Assembly: GCF_022808695.1 (NCBI RefSeq)
Contig: NZ_JAKZKW010000010.1
Location: forward strand, 60,480-124,479
Origin: Fundidesulfovibrio soli
GTDB taxonomy: Bacteria; Desulfobacterota; Desulfovibrionia; Desulfovibrionales; Desulfovibrionaceae
Direction: 5' to 3'
Length of the DNA stretch: 64,000 bases
Every line of letters begins with the position of its first letter. Within the stretch, counting starts at the first letter, position 1. The position numbers and the translations under genes were made by a program. Positions 44,386 to 53,106 of the stretch are shown here, in pieces. The notes under the pieces were generated by a model that did no database searches, was not told the DNA's origin, and was given only the letters and a program-made list of their open reading frames with translations.

Positions 44386-45612
44386 ATGGCCGAATCCCCC
44401 CGCGTGCTGCTGGTCACCAGCCGGTTCTTCCTGCTGGGCGAGATCATGACCGCCTTCAGGCGCATGGGGGTGGAGTACGGCTATCTGGACACCGGCGGCG
44501 ACGAGCTCGACAGCGAGGAGTACCTGCGCCCCCTGCTCAAGGGCATCGAGCGGCTGCGCCCCCACTTCCTGCTCACCGTGAACCACCTGGGCGTGGACCA
44601 CGAGGGCCTGCTCACCGGGCTGCTCTCCCGCCTGGACATCCCCCTGGCCTCCTGGTTCGTGGACAACCCCGCCCTGGGCCTGGCCCTCTATTCGCGCCCG
44701 TCGGCCACCAAGACGGCCATGTTCACCTGGGACGCCGACAACATGGCCCCCCTGCGCCAGATGGGCTTCGAGCATGCTTTCCACCTGCCCCTGGCCGCGG
44801 ACGAGCGCCGCTTCGCCCCCCCCGCCGAGCTCCAGACCGGCAGCCCCTGGCGCAGCGCGGTGAGCTTCGTGGGCAATTCCATGGTCATCAAGACCGGCCT
44901 GCGCCTGGACCACGCCCACCCCTCCCGCAGGCTGCGCGCGGCCATGCCCCGCCTGGCCCAGGCCTTCGGCGAGCACCCCGAGGGCAGCGTGCGGGCCTTC
45001 CTGCGGGAGCGCTTCCCGGCGCTGGCGCCCGACTTCGAGGCCCTGGAGACGCCGGACCGCCAGCTCTCCTATGAGACGGCCGTGATCTGGGAGTCCACCC
45101 GCCAGTACCGGGCGCGCTGCCTGGGCAAGCTCATGGAGTTCGGCCCCACCATCGTGGGCGACGAGGGCTGGCTGACCACCTTCGGCAAGGAGGGCGCGCA
45201 GCCCGGCGGGCGCTGGCGGCGGCTGGCCGAGCTCTCCTACTACGACGACCTGCCCGGCTTCTATCCGCTCTCCGACATCAACTTCAACTGCACCAGCCTG
45301 CAGATGAAGGGCGCGGTGAACCAGCGCGTGTTCGACGTGCCCGCCTGCGGGGCCTTCCTGCTCACGGACTACCGCGCGCAGATCGAGAATCTTTTCGAGC
45401 CGGGCAGGGAGGTGGCCCTCTACGGCGACCCGGACGAAATCCCGGACATGGTCCGCCACTTCCTGGCCCACCCCACGGAGCGCGCCCGCATCGCCCAGGC
45501 CGCGCGCAAGCGGGTGCTGGCCCAGCACACCTACGTGACCCGCATGGGCCAGCTGCTGCGCACCGTGCGCGACACCTTCGGCCTTCCCTACTGCGAGCCC
45601 GAAGGCGCATGA
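44386..45612 (+). CDS. CgeB/DUF3880-like glycosyltransferase
   Basis: The 408-residue protein has the N-terminal Rossmann region 'RVLLVTSRFFLLGEIMTAFRR', a central 'LASWFVDNPALGLALYSRPSAT', and a C-terminal 'VNQRVFDVPACGAFLLTDYR' with 'LFEPGREVALYGDPDE' typical of CgeB-type glycosyltransferases. These occur near flagellar genes in this lineage and are thought to glycosylate flagellin. It is tightly coupled with the next GT2 gene (ATGA). Confidence 0.78.
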   Translation: MAESPRVLLVTSRFFLLGEIMTAFRRMGVEYGYLDTGGDELDSEEYLRPLLKGIERLRPHFLLTVNHLGVDHEGLLTGLLSRLDIPLASWFVDNPALGLALYSRPSATKTAMFTWDADNMAPLRQMGFEHAFHLPLAADERRFAPPAELQTGSPWRSAVSFVGNSMVIKTGLRLDHAHPSRRLRAAMPRLAQAFGEHPEGSVRAFLRERFPALAPDFEALETPDRQLSYETAVIWESTRQYRARCLGKLMEFGPTIVGDEGWLTTFGKEGAQPGGRWRRLAELSYYDDLPGFYPLSDINFNCTSLQMKGAVNQRVFDVPACGAFLLTDYRAQIENLFEPGREVALYGDPDEIPDMVRHFLAHPTERARIAQAARKRVLAQHTYVTRMGQLLRTVRDTFGLPYCEPEGA

Positions 45613-47225
45613 GCACGCCCCTGGAGAACCTGCCCGAGCCCCTGCGCTCCCTGCTGCTCTGCGGCGGGGAGGGGGCCGCCCATTTGGCCCGCTGCTCCCG
45701 CCTGGCCGCCGAGGCCGGGGAGGCCGGACAGGACGGATTGGCCGAAGCGCTGGCCGTGGCGGCCTGGTCCCAGTCGCCCCTGGACGCGGCCCTGGCCCTC
45801 CAGGCGGCCCCGCTGCTCACGGGCTGGCCCCAGGCCGCGCGCGCGGCCATGCACGTGGCCCGCTTCGCCCGCCAGCCAGGGGACGCCGTCGAATACGCCC
45901 GCCTGGCCGCCAGCCGCGACCACGGCCGGATCAAAGAATATCTCGATTCCCGGCTCCAGGCCGAGCAGGGCAACCTGTTCTGGGTCCGCCTTGCCATGAG
46001 CCACGCCCTGGCCGACATGGACCAGGACTGGGCCGAGGCCCTGGCCGCGCTTCTGGCCGCTTGGGGCCAGCCCCTGCTGGCGGCCCTGGCCGGGGCGGAC
46101 GCGGCCCTCACGGCGGGTGAGGGCGGGCGCGCGTTGGAGATTCTGTCCCTGGTGGAGCTGCCGGACGTGCTGCCGGATGTGCTGATGGCCCGCCGTGCGG
46201 CACTGGCTCTTGGGAGCGCCGAGGGCTTCCGGCGCTGGCTCGAGGCCGAGCCCTGGAACCCGACGCCCCTGCTGCTTGCGAGCGAGGCGCTGCGCCAAAC
46301 GTCGGGCCAGACTTCGGGCCAGGCCCCGACTGCGTCCCCGCCTGAATCCGTGGCCGTGCTGCTCTACACCTTCAACAAGGCCCGCGACATCGACGCCACC
46401 CTGGACAGCCTCGCCGCCTCGGACCTGGGCCAGGCCCGCCTGGCCGTGCTGGACAACGGCAGCACCGACGACACCGCCCAGGTGCTGGAGGGCTGGCGCG
46501 GCCGCCTGGGGCCGCAGCGGCTGGAAATCGTCTCCCTGCCTGTGAACGTAGGGGCTCCCGCGGCCCGAAACTGGCTGGCGGCGCTGCCCCTGACCCGCGG
46601 CGCGGACTTCGCGGTCTACCTCGACGACGACGTGGAGCTGCCCCGCGACTGGCTGGGCCTGCTGGTCGAGGCCGAACGCCTCTATCCAGATGCCGGGGTC
46701 TGGGGGGCCAGAGTGGTGGACCACGCCGCGCCAGTGCGCATCCAGTCGGCGGACACCTTCCTGCTGCCCGAACCGGAAGAACAGGCCAAAGCCCCGGGAG
46801 CCAGGCGCTTCGCGCTCTCCGACTGCCACCACCAGACCCTGGACATGGGCCAGTTCGGCTATGTCCGCCCCTGCGCCACGGTCACGGGTTGCTGCCACAT
46901 GTTCCGCACCGGGCGCCTGCTGGCCCAGGGCGGGTTCGACCTGCGCTACTCCCCCACCCAGTACGACGACCTGGACCACGACGTGCGCCTGCTCCTGGCC
47001 GGGCTCACCCCCGTGTACCAGGGCCGGCTCCGGGTGCGGCACTTCAAGAGCACCGGCAGCCAGGGCGGGGAAGGGCAGGCCCAGTGGGGGCTGGGCTGGG
47101 CCAACCAGTACAAGCTGCACCAGAAGTTCGAGGCCGCCGACTTCCGCCGCGCCGCCGCCACCGCCCAGCAGGCCGCCCTGGAGGATCTGCGCGCCCGCCG
47201 CGAAGCGCTGGAGCAGGCCCCGTGA
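45609..47225 (+). CDS. GT2 glycosyltransferase with helical N-terminal extension
   Basis: The 538-residue protein has a helical, Ala-rich N-terminal region (~1-230) of unknown function. A GT2 domain follows: 'VAVLLYTFNKARDIDATLDS', 'AVLDNGSTDDTAQV', the metal-binding 'VYLDDDVELP', and 'YDDLDHDVRLLLAG'. A 12-bp repeat pair (46296-46319) joins the two parts. It overlaps the CgeB-like and heptosyltransferase-like genes. It is a candidate flagellar glycosylation enzyme. Confidence 0.82.
   Translation: MSTPLENLPEPLRSLLLCGGEGAAHLARCSRLAAEAGEAGQDGLAEALAVAAWSQSPLDAALALQAAPLLTGWPQAARAAMHVARFARQPGDAVEYARLAASRDHGRIKEYLDSRLQAEQGNLFWVRLAMSHALADMDQDWAEALAALLAAWGQPLLAALAGADAALTAGEGGRALEILSLVELPDVLPDVLMARRAALALGSAEGFRRWLEAEPWNPTPLLLASEALRQTSGQTSGQAPTASPPESVAVLLYTFNKARDIDATLDSLAASDLGQARLAVLDNGSTDDTAQVLEGWRGRLGPQRLEIVSLPVNVGAPAARNWLAALPLTRGADFAVYLDDDVELPRDWLGLLVEAERLYPDAGVWGARVVDHAAPVRIQSADTFLLPEPEEQAKAPGARRFALSDCHHQTLDMGQFGYVRPCATVTGCCHMFRTGRLLAQGGFDLRYSPTQYDDLDHDVRLLLAGLTPVYQGRLRVRHFKSTGSQGGEGQAQWGLGWANQYKLHQKFEAADFRRAAATAQQAALEDLRARREALEQAP
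46296..46319 (+). repeat. In-frame 12-bp repeat (2 copies)
   Basis: CAAACGTCGGGC is followed by CAGACTTCGGGC, encoding two Gln-Thr-Ser-Gly units at the domain junction. Confidence 0.85.
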
Positions 47226-48664
47226 GCGCCTCCCCCGACGGTCAGGCCCCCGCCCAGGCACCGGCCCCGGCTCCGGCGCTGGTGCTGCAGATGCAGCGCA
47301 TGGGGGACATCGTGCTCTCCTTCCCGCTGTTTCTCTGGCTGAAGCGGGGCGCGCCCGAGCGCCCGGTGTGGGTGGTGGCCGAGGAACAGTTCTACCAGGG
47401 GCTCAAGGCCGTCTCCCCGCCGGTGGTCTACGCGCCCTGGACCGCCGTGGACCACCTGCCGGCCAGCGAATACTCCCTGCTGGTGAACCTGAGCCACAGG
47501 CCCGAGGCCGCCATCCTGGCGGGCGGGCTGCGGGCCGCCACCCGCCTGGGGCCGTACCGCGACCAGGGCGACCACCTGCGCGTGGGCGGGCGCTGGCAGC
47601 TCTACCGGGCCTCGCTCACGGGCAACAACCGGCACAACCGTTTCCACTGGGTGGAGCTCAACGCCCTGGACTGCGTGGACCACCGCCAGATCGCCTCCAC
47701 CGTCTTCGACACCCCGCGCACCCCCGCCCCCGGCAAGGACCGCGTGGGCCTGTTCCTGGGGGCCAGCCAGGAGGAAAAACGCCCCCCGGCGGCCTTCTGG
47801 GCCGCCCTGGCCCATGCCCTGCAACGCAGGGGGCTGGCCGTGGTGCTCCTGGGCGGGCCAGCCGAGAAGGCGTTGGCAGCCGAGGTGCGCGCCCTGCACG
47901 GCGGCACCCTGGCGGATTTCAGCGGGCAGCTCTCCCTGGAGCAGTTCATGGCCGCCGGGCAGACCATGTCGCTCATGATCACGCCGGACACGGGGCCCAT
48001 GCACGTGGCCGCCTGGTCCGGGCTGCAGACCCTGAACCTCTCCATGGGGCCGGTGAACCCGTGGGAGACGGGGCCGTTCAACCCCGGGCACTACGTGCTG
48101 GGCGCGGGGATTTCCTGCCAGGGCTGCTGGCAGTGCCGTTTCGTCCGGCCGCGCTGCCGGGAGCGTTTCGACCCCGAGCAGGTTGCCTACCTGGCCTGGA
48201 AGCTGGCCAGGGGGGGGCGGCCCATGCCACCGCCTGGCATGCGGCTGTACCGCACCGGGCGCAGCGCCGCCGGGTTCTACCAGCTCGAGCCGGTGGGGCG
48301 CGCCGCGCCCAGGGCCGGGGATGGCCTGGGCGAGTTCTGGCGCGGGGCCTTCGGGGCGCACTTCGGCCTCTGGGGGCAGGATGTCCCCCGGCGGGACTGG
48401 CTGGCCCTGGCCGGGGCGCATCCGAAACTGGCGCGCTCCTTCGCGCGCGGGGCTGCCCGGCTCTACGGGCGTGTGGCGGCACTGCTCCCGGCGGGGGGGG
48501 CGCTTCCGCCCGCCTTCATGGAATCCTGGCCTCCCATGCTGCGTCCGGCGGCCGGATACGTCCAGATGGCCCTCGAGAACGCCGACTACTCCCCCGATTC
48601 CCGGGACGAATGCCTGGGCTTGCTGGGGGCCGTGCTCGCCTCCGTATCCTCCGTATCCTCCTGA
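47222..48664 (+). CDS. GT9 heptosyltransferase-like glycosyltransferase
   Basis: The 480-residue protein has the family 9 N-terminus 'LVLQMQRMGDIVLSFPLFLW' after a Pro/Ala-rich leader. Further on come 'VGLFLGASQEEKRPPAAFWAAL', 'VVLLGGPAEKALAAEV' and 'MITPDTGPMHVAAWSGLQTLNLSMGP'. The last covers the family 'TPDTGxxHxAA' motif. A GTG start overlaps the previous stop. A C-terminal extension of about 100 residues is unusual for the family and ends in a Ser-Val repeat. It is the last of three consecutive glycosyltransferases upstream of fliK. Confidence 0.85.
   Translation: MSASPDGQAPAQAPAPAPALVLQMQRMGDIVLSFPLFLWLKRGAPERPVWVVAEEQFYQGLKAVSPPVVYAPWTAVDHLPASEYSLLVNLSHRPEAAILAGGLRAATRLGPYRDQGDHLRVGGRWQLYRASLTGNNRHNRFHWVELNALDCVDHRQIASTVFDTPRTPAPGKDRVGLFLGASQEEKRPPAAFWAALAHALQRRGLAVVLLGGPAEKALAAEVRALHGGTLADFSGQLSLEQFMAAGQTMSLMITPDTGPMHVAAWSGLQTLNLSMGPVNPWETGPFNPGHYVLGAGISCQGCWQCRFVRPRCRERFDPEQVAYLAWKLARGGRPMPPPGMRLYRTGRSAAGFYQLEPVGRAAPRAGDGLGEFWRGAFGAHFGLWGQDVPRRDWLALAGAHPKLARSFARGAARLYGRVAALLPAGGALPPAFMESWPPMLRPAAGYVQMALENADYSPDSRDECLGLLGAVLASVSSVSS
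48641..48661 (+). repeat. In-frame 9-bp repeat at the end of the GT9 gene
   Basis: The 9-base unit TCCGTATCC occurs twice in tandem and is followed by TCC, encoding the terminal Ser-Val-Ser-Ser-Val-Ser-Ser of the protein. Confidence 0.85.
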
Positions 48665-48782
48665 GCGTTCCAGCGGCCCCAACGGGCCGGAATACCCGCA
48701 AATTCCTCCCTGCCCAGCTGCCGATTGTGCCGCCCGGGAAATTCATGCCGCTCTTGTCTCGTCGCAAGTGCTCGGAATCGCA

Positions 48783-48798
48783 TGGCGCGAATGTTGGA
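48783..48798 (+). promoter_or_regulatory. Weak sigma-54-like element before fliK
   Basis: TGGCGC-gaatg-TTGGA matches the -24 region well, but the -12 dinucleotide is GG rather than GC. It lies about 40 bases before the fliK ATG, a suitable distance. Confidence 0.25.
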
Positions 48799-48836
48799 AC
48801 GGCTTTTGTAGAATCAGGGCCGTCAGGAGGAATGAC

Positions 48837-50555
48837 ATGCAAATCCTTCCCAGTTCGATCGCCCGCCTTGGGTTCGTCCCCAAGGATTCATCCCTCTCAG
48901 GGACCTCCTCCGTGAGCGCCGCCGACATGTTCGCCGGGCTGCTCAACAGCTATAAGATGAGCTCCAGCGCCATCGTGGACGACGCCCTGGGCACCCCCCT
49001 GCCCGGCAAGGACCCGTTCTCCCAGCCGTCCACGGAGCTCGAGAGCGCCCGCTCCACGGCGGGCGACCCCCTTCGCGACGTGAAGATGACCCGCGAGGAC
49101 ATCCTGGAGTTGGCGCCCAAGCTCGAAGCGGCGGGCGTCCCCAAGAGCAAGATGGACGAACTCACCGCCATGGCCGAGAGCCCCAAGGGCATCACCTGGG
49201 GCCAGTTCACCCACGAGGTGGAGCAGGCCACGGTGTCCAAGTCGGTGAAGAAGGAAGAACTCTCCGACCAGGACCGCCAGACCCTGGCCTCCCTGTTCAC
49301 GCACATGGGCTTCAGCGAACCCAAGGCCAAGGAGCTCACCGAGGCCCTGGCCAACGGGCGCACGGAACACGTCTGGCGGCAGGTCTCGGCCCAGCTCTCC
49401 GAGCAGGGGGCTTCCGGCAGTTTCAGCATGTCCCGCGATGAGATGGCCACCCTGGCCAAGGCCCTGCGCCTGCCCCAGGAGGCCCGCGACCGGCTGGCCA
49501 CCCTGGGCGCCAAGGTGGAGGGGGCCGACCTCTCCGGCGCCGGACTGAAGACCATGCTCGCGGCCGTGCAGCAGGAAGTGACCGCCCAGAAGGGCCAGGC
49601 CGATGCCGGGCTCCAGCCCGTGCGCCAGGTGCTCGAGCAGGCCATGGCCCAGGCCAAGGACAAGGCCGGGACGGCCGCCAAGGCCGAGGCCGACAAGGTG
49701 CAGCCCGCCGGGGTGCGGGCCTCCTCCCTGCTCAAGGACCCGCAGGACCTGGGCGCCGGCAAGGACGACTCCTCCAAAGTGGCGGCGGCCGACGCCAAGG
49801 CCCAGGCCCCTTCCGGGACACCCGGCGCCAACGCGGCCGGGGCCAAGCCCGGAGTCCAGCCCGGGGCGCAGGCGGGCAACCAGACTGGCAACCAGGCTAC
49901 AGGCCAGCAGAACCAGCAATTCTCCGGCAAGGGCGCCGGGGATCAGGCCGTGGCCGACTTGGGCGGCAAGATCCGCACCGAGAGCGGGGCAAGCCCCAAC
50001 GGCGCGTCCCTTTTCGGCCTTGGCCAGCCCGGCCAGGTCGCGGCGGGCGCGGCCCAGGCCCGCACCGCCGACCCCCAGGCCGCGCGTGCCCAGGCCAGCC
50101 AGCTGCTCGAGCAGGTGGAGGCGGGCGTGTTCAGGAACATGGGCCAGGGCGTGAAGCAGCTCACCCTGGAGCTGACACCCGAGGGGCTGGGCAAGCTCAA
50201 CGTTGTGCTCACTGTGAAGGGCAAGGAAGTGCAGGCCATGATCAAGGCCGACACGCCCGAGGCCGAAAAGATGCTCTCGGAGAACCTGGGCCAGCTCAAG
50301 AAGAGCCTGGAGGACCAGGGCCTCTCCGTGGCCAAGCTCGAGGTGCAGCACAAGGCCGCGCAGGACGCGGGCCTGGGCCAGCAGTGGGCGGGCGGCTCCG
50401 AGAAGCACAACGAGTTCCAGCAGCGCCGGGACGCCCTGGAGCGCCTGCGCGCCAACACGCTTCTTTCCTCCGGCGGGGAGTCTTTGGCCCAGCAGATGCA
50501 GAGTGTGGGTGCAGAGGCAAAAATTACCCAGCGCGGCTTGGACATAGTGGCCTAG
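48837..50555 (+). CDS. fliK: Flagellar hook-length control protein
   Basis: The 572-residue protein has a long low-complexity middle rich in Ala, Gln and Gly (~250-430). A conserved C-terminal FliK domain follows, with '[25 protein letters not shown]' and '[20 protein letters not shown]' around residues 440-510. FliK is secreted during hook assembly and measures hook length. The gene is followed by flgD and flgE, as usual. The ribosome binding site ('aggagg', six bases before the ATG) fixes the start. A longer frame extends upstream but overlaps the GT9 gene. Confidence 0.9.
   Translation: MQILPSSIARLGFVPKDSSLSGTSSVSAADMFAGLLNSYKMSSSAIVDDALGTPLPGKDPFSQPSTELESARSTAGDPLRDVKMTREDILELAPKLEAAGVPKSKMDELTAMAESPKGITWGQFTHEVEQATVSKSVKKEELSDQDRQTLASLFTHMGFSEPKAKELTEALANGRTEHVWRQVSAQLSEQGASGSFSMSRDEMATLAKALRLPQEARDRLATLGAKVEGADLSGAGLKTMLAAVQQEVTAQKGQADAGLQPVRQVLEQAMAQAKDKAGTAAKAEADKVQPAGVRASSLLKDPQDLGAGKDDSSKVAAADAKAQAPSGTPGANAAGAKPGVQPGAQAGNQTGNQATGQQNQQFSGKGAGDQAVADLGGKIRTESGASPNGASLFGLGQPGQVAAGAAQARTADPQAARAQASQLLEQVEAGVFRNMGQGVKQLTLELTPEGLGKLNVVLTVKGKEVQAMIKADTPEAEKMLSENLGQLKKSLEDQGLSVAKLEVQHKAAQDAGLGQQWAGGSEKHNEFQQRRDALERLRANTLLSSGGESLAQQMQSVGAEAKITQRGLDIVA
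49875..49898 (+). repeat. In-frame 12-bp repeat in fliK
   Basis: GGCAACCAGACT is followed by GGCAACCAGGCT, encoding two Gly-Asn-Gln-(Thr/Ala) units in the flexible ruler part of FliK. Confidence 0.85.
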
Positions 50556-50571
50556 TCCGCAGGAGGATCCG

Positions 50572-51252
50572 ATGAGCACTTCCGCAGTTTCAGCCACCGG
50601 CAGCAGCCTGACCAAGGCCGCTGGCAGCTCAAAGCAGCTCGGCAAGCAGGACTTCCTGAACCTGCTGGTGAAGCAGCTCCAGTACCAGGATCCCCTCAAC
50701 CCCATGGACGACAAGGACTTCGTGGCCCAGCTGGCCCAGTTCTCAAGCCTTGAGCAGCTCACCAACATCAGCACCGGCATCGAGGGCCTGATCCAGGCCC
50801 AGGGCCGCCAGGAGATGATGAGCGCGGTGGGCTTCATCGGCAAGGAAGTGAAGGCCTCGGGCGACACGCTCTCCAAGTCCGGCACCAGCGTCAGCAAGCT
50901 TTACTACACCATCCCGGGCGACGCGGCCTCGGTGACCATCAACGTCATGGACGCCAACGGCAACATCATCCGCAGCGCGCCCCTGGGCGCGCAGACCGCG
51001 GGCGAGCACGCCTACAGCTGGGACGGCAAGGATTACAACGGCAAGACCGTGGACGACGGCTACTACTCGATCGGCGTCACCACGGCCAAGGTGGACGGCA
51101 CGTCCATGATGGTGAGCACCTGCGTGACGGGCATCGTCAGCGGCGTCACCACGGACACTTCCGGCCAGTACGTCCTCTCCACGACGGACGGCAGGCAGGT
51201 GCCTTTCTCGGACATCAAGGGAATCGTCACTCCCGCGGCCTCGGCGTCGTAA
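50572..51252 (+). CDS. flgD: Flagellar hook-capping protein
   Basis: The 226-residue protein begins with the FlgD signature '[28 protein letters not shown]' region (only part quoted: '[17 protein letters not shown]'). The Ig-like part includes '[19 protein letters not shown]' and '[18 protein letters not shown]'. It caps the growing hook so that FlgE can polymerise. It lies 16 bases after fliK and 39 before flgE; a ribosome binding site 'aggagg' precedes the ATG. Confidence 0.95.
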   Translation: MSTSAVSATGSSLTKAAGSSKQLGKQDFLNLLVKQLQYQDPLNPMDDKDFVAQLAQFSSLEQLTNISTGIEGLIQAQGRQEMMSAVGFIGKEVKASGDTLSKSGTSVSKLYYTIPGDAASVTINVMDANGNIIRSAPLGAQTAGEHAYSWDGKDYNGKTVDDGYYSIGVTTAKVDGTSMMVSTCVTGIVSGVTTDTSGQYVLSTTDGRQVPFSDIKGIVTPAASAS

Positions 51253-51291
51253 CGGGCAGAATTTTCCGGCAGCAGATTTCGGAGGTGGAAT

Positions 51292-52929
51292 ATGGGTCTC
51301 TCGACTTCAATGTGGGCGGGCGTCACCGGCCTCATGGCCCACGGCGAGAAGATGGGCGTCGTCGGCAACAACCTGGCCAACGTGAACACGGTGGGCTTCA
51401 AGTCCCAGCGCATGGACTTTGAGGACCTGGTCTACGCCAGCATCGGCACGGGCGTGGGCTCGAGCCAGCTGGGCCAGGGCGTGCGCCCCGAGGCCATCCT
51501 GGGCGACTTCTCCCAGGGCGGCTTCGAGACCTCCAACGAGGTCACGGACATGGCCGTCTCCGGCCAGGGCTTCTTCACCGTGCGCGACCGCAACAACCAG
51601 GCCACCTACTACACCCGCGCCGGCAACTTCCGCTTCGACCAGAACGGCTTCCTGACCGACCCCAACCACTACACCGTGCAGGGCTGGCAGGTGGACGCCC
51701 TGAACCTCCGCGCGGAGCGGGCCAACGGGCAGACCGTGACCAAGATCCCCACCAGGGGCTCCATCACCGACGTCCGCCTGGACACCCTGGCCCTGGCCGC
51801 CCAGCCCACGGACAACGTCACCGTGGTCACCAACCTGGACCCGCGCACCGGCAGCAAGTCCACCAGCACGACGGACCCGGCCTTCTCGCTGTTCCAGAAC
51901 TACCGCTTCAACCCGACCCGCCCGCAGGACTCCCCCCTGCCGGACACCGCCTTCGGGTTCCAGACCACCATCAAGGTCTACGACCAGCGCGGCGGCTCCC
52001 ACAACCTCACGGTCTACTACGACAAGATCTCCGACGTGAACGGCAAGGAGTACTGGGAGTACATGGTCTGCACGGACCCCACCGCCGACGGCCGCACCTT
52101 CGACGTCAACGGCGTGCCCGTGAACATGGCCTCCGACGCCCACGCGGGCGTGCTGATGATCGGCACCATGACCTTCTCCGACTCGGGCGCCCTGGAGAAC
52201 CAGACCGCCTTCACGCTCAACGCCGGCGCGATCACCGGCAGCGTCAGCGACCTTTCCAACTGGACCCAGGCCCGCATCTCCGGCTCGGGCTACCCGGTGT
52301 TCACGGCCAACTTCCGAAGCGTCTCGGGGGCCAGCGTCACCACCGCCTCCAACGCGGTGAGCATGTCGCTGAACTTCGGCATCCGCAGCGCCTCCACCCA
52401 GTGGAACGCCACCGCGGCCACGGACGCCTCGCAGATCGGCTACAACTTCCTCACGAACTCGCCCCTGCTGCAAGGCTTCGTGCCCTCCACGCTCACCCGC
52501 AACAACCTCGCCACCACCAACTACGAGGCCTCGTCCTCCAACCTGTACCTCTCGCAGAACGGTTACCCGCCGGGAACCCTGCAGAGCATCAGCGTGGACA
52601 GCGACGGCGTGCTCTCGGGCCACTTCTCCAACGGCCAGGTGCAGGAGCTCTACGTGATCGCGCTCACGGACTTCTCCAGCCCCTGGGGCCTCAAGCGCGA
52701 GGGCTCCAACCTGTTCGCCCAGACGCGCGAGTCGGGCGACGCGGTGACGGGCAGGGCCAACACGGGCCGCCTGGGCTCCGTCGCCAGCAACTCGCTGGAA
52801 ACCTCCAACGTGGACATGGCCCGTGAAATGGTCCAGATGATCCAGACCCAGCGCGGCTTCCAGGCCAACTCCAAGATCATCACCACCGCGGACTCCATGC
52901 TCTCGGAAGTCATCCAGCTCAAGCGCTAG
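51292..52929 (+). CDS. flgE: Flagellar hook protein
   Basis: The 545-residue protein has the rod/hook N-terminal motif 'VVGNNLANVNTVGFKSQRMDF'. Only part is needed: 'NNLANVNTVGFK'. The C-terminal D0 part is 'SLETSNVDMAREMVQMI'. It forms the flexible hook joining the basal body and the filament. Its middle is variable, as expected. It ends the fliK-flgD-flgE operon; a terminator follows at 52952. Confidence 0.95.
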   Translation: MGLSTSMWAGVTGLMAHGEKMGVVGNNLANVNTVGFKSQRMDFEDLVYASIGTGVGSSQLGQGVRPEAILGDFSQGGFETSNEVTDMAVSGQGFFTVRDRNNQATYYTRAGNFRFDQNGFLTDPNHYTVQGWQVDALNLRAERANGQTVTKIPTRGSITDVRLDTLALAAQPTDNVTVVTNLDPRTGSKSTSTTDPAFSLFQNYRFNPTRPQDSPLPDTAFGFQTTIKVYDQRGGSHNLTVYYDKISDVNGKEYWEYMVCTDPTADGRTFDVNGVPVNMASDAHAGVLMIGTMTFSDSGALENQTAFTLNAGAITGSVSDLSNWTQARISGSGYPVFTANFRSVSGASVTTASNAVSMSLNFGIRSASTQWNATAATDASQIGYNFLTNSPLLQGFVPSTLTRNNLATTNYEASSSNLYLSQNGYPPGTLQSISVDSDGVLSGHFSNGQVQELYVIALTDFSSPWGLKREGSNLFAQTRESGDAVTGRANTGRLGSVASNSLETSNVDMAREMVQMIQTQRGFQANSKIITTADSMLSEVIQLKR

Positions 52930-52951
52930 TCCGGGTAGGCAGAAAATGCAG

Positions 52952-52990
52952 GCCCCCCTTCCGGCAGGACCGGAAGGGGGGCTTTGTCGT
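52952..52990 (+). terminator. Terminator after flgE
   Basis: A perfect 13-bp stem (GCCCCCCTTCCGG 52952-52964 and its complement 52970-52982) has a five-base loop and is followed by TTTGTCG. Confidence 0.8.
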
Positions 52991-53106
52991 CTGACCAGCC
53001 GGCCCGCGAGGTTTGCCCGGCTCCTCAGGCCGCCTGTCAGGCGTCCAGGGGGCGCGGAGCCGTGCGGGCTCTTGAAGGGCGGCGCTTTATGCCCTAGGCT
53101 CCCGGA

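Noticed and set aside
48783..48798. Firm sigma-54 promoter for fliK
   Set aside because: The invariant GC at -12 is GG; kept only as a weak candidate.
49862..49930. Gln/Asn/Gly-rich stretch as a possible prion-like protein
   Set aside because: It lies in the flexible middle of FliK, where such composition is normal.
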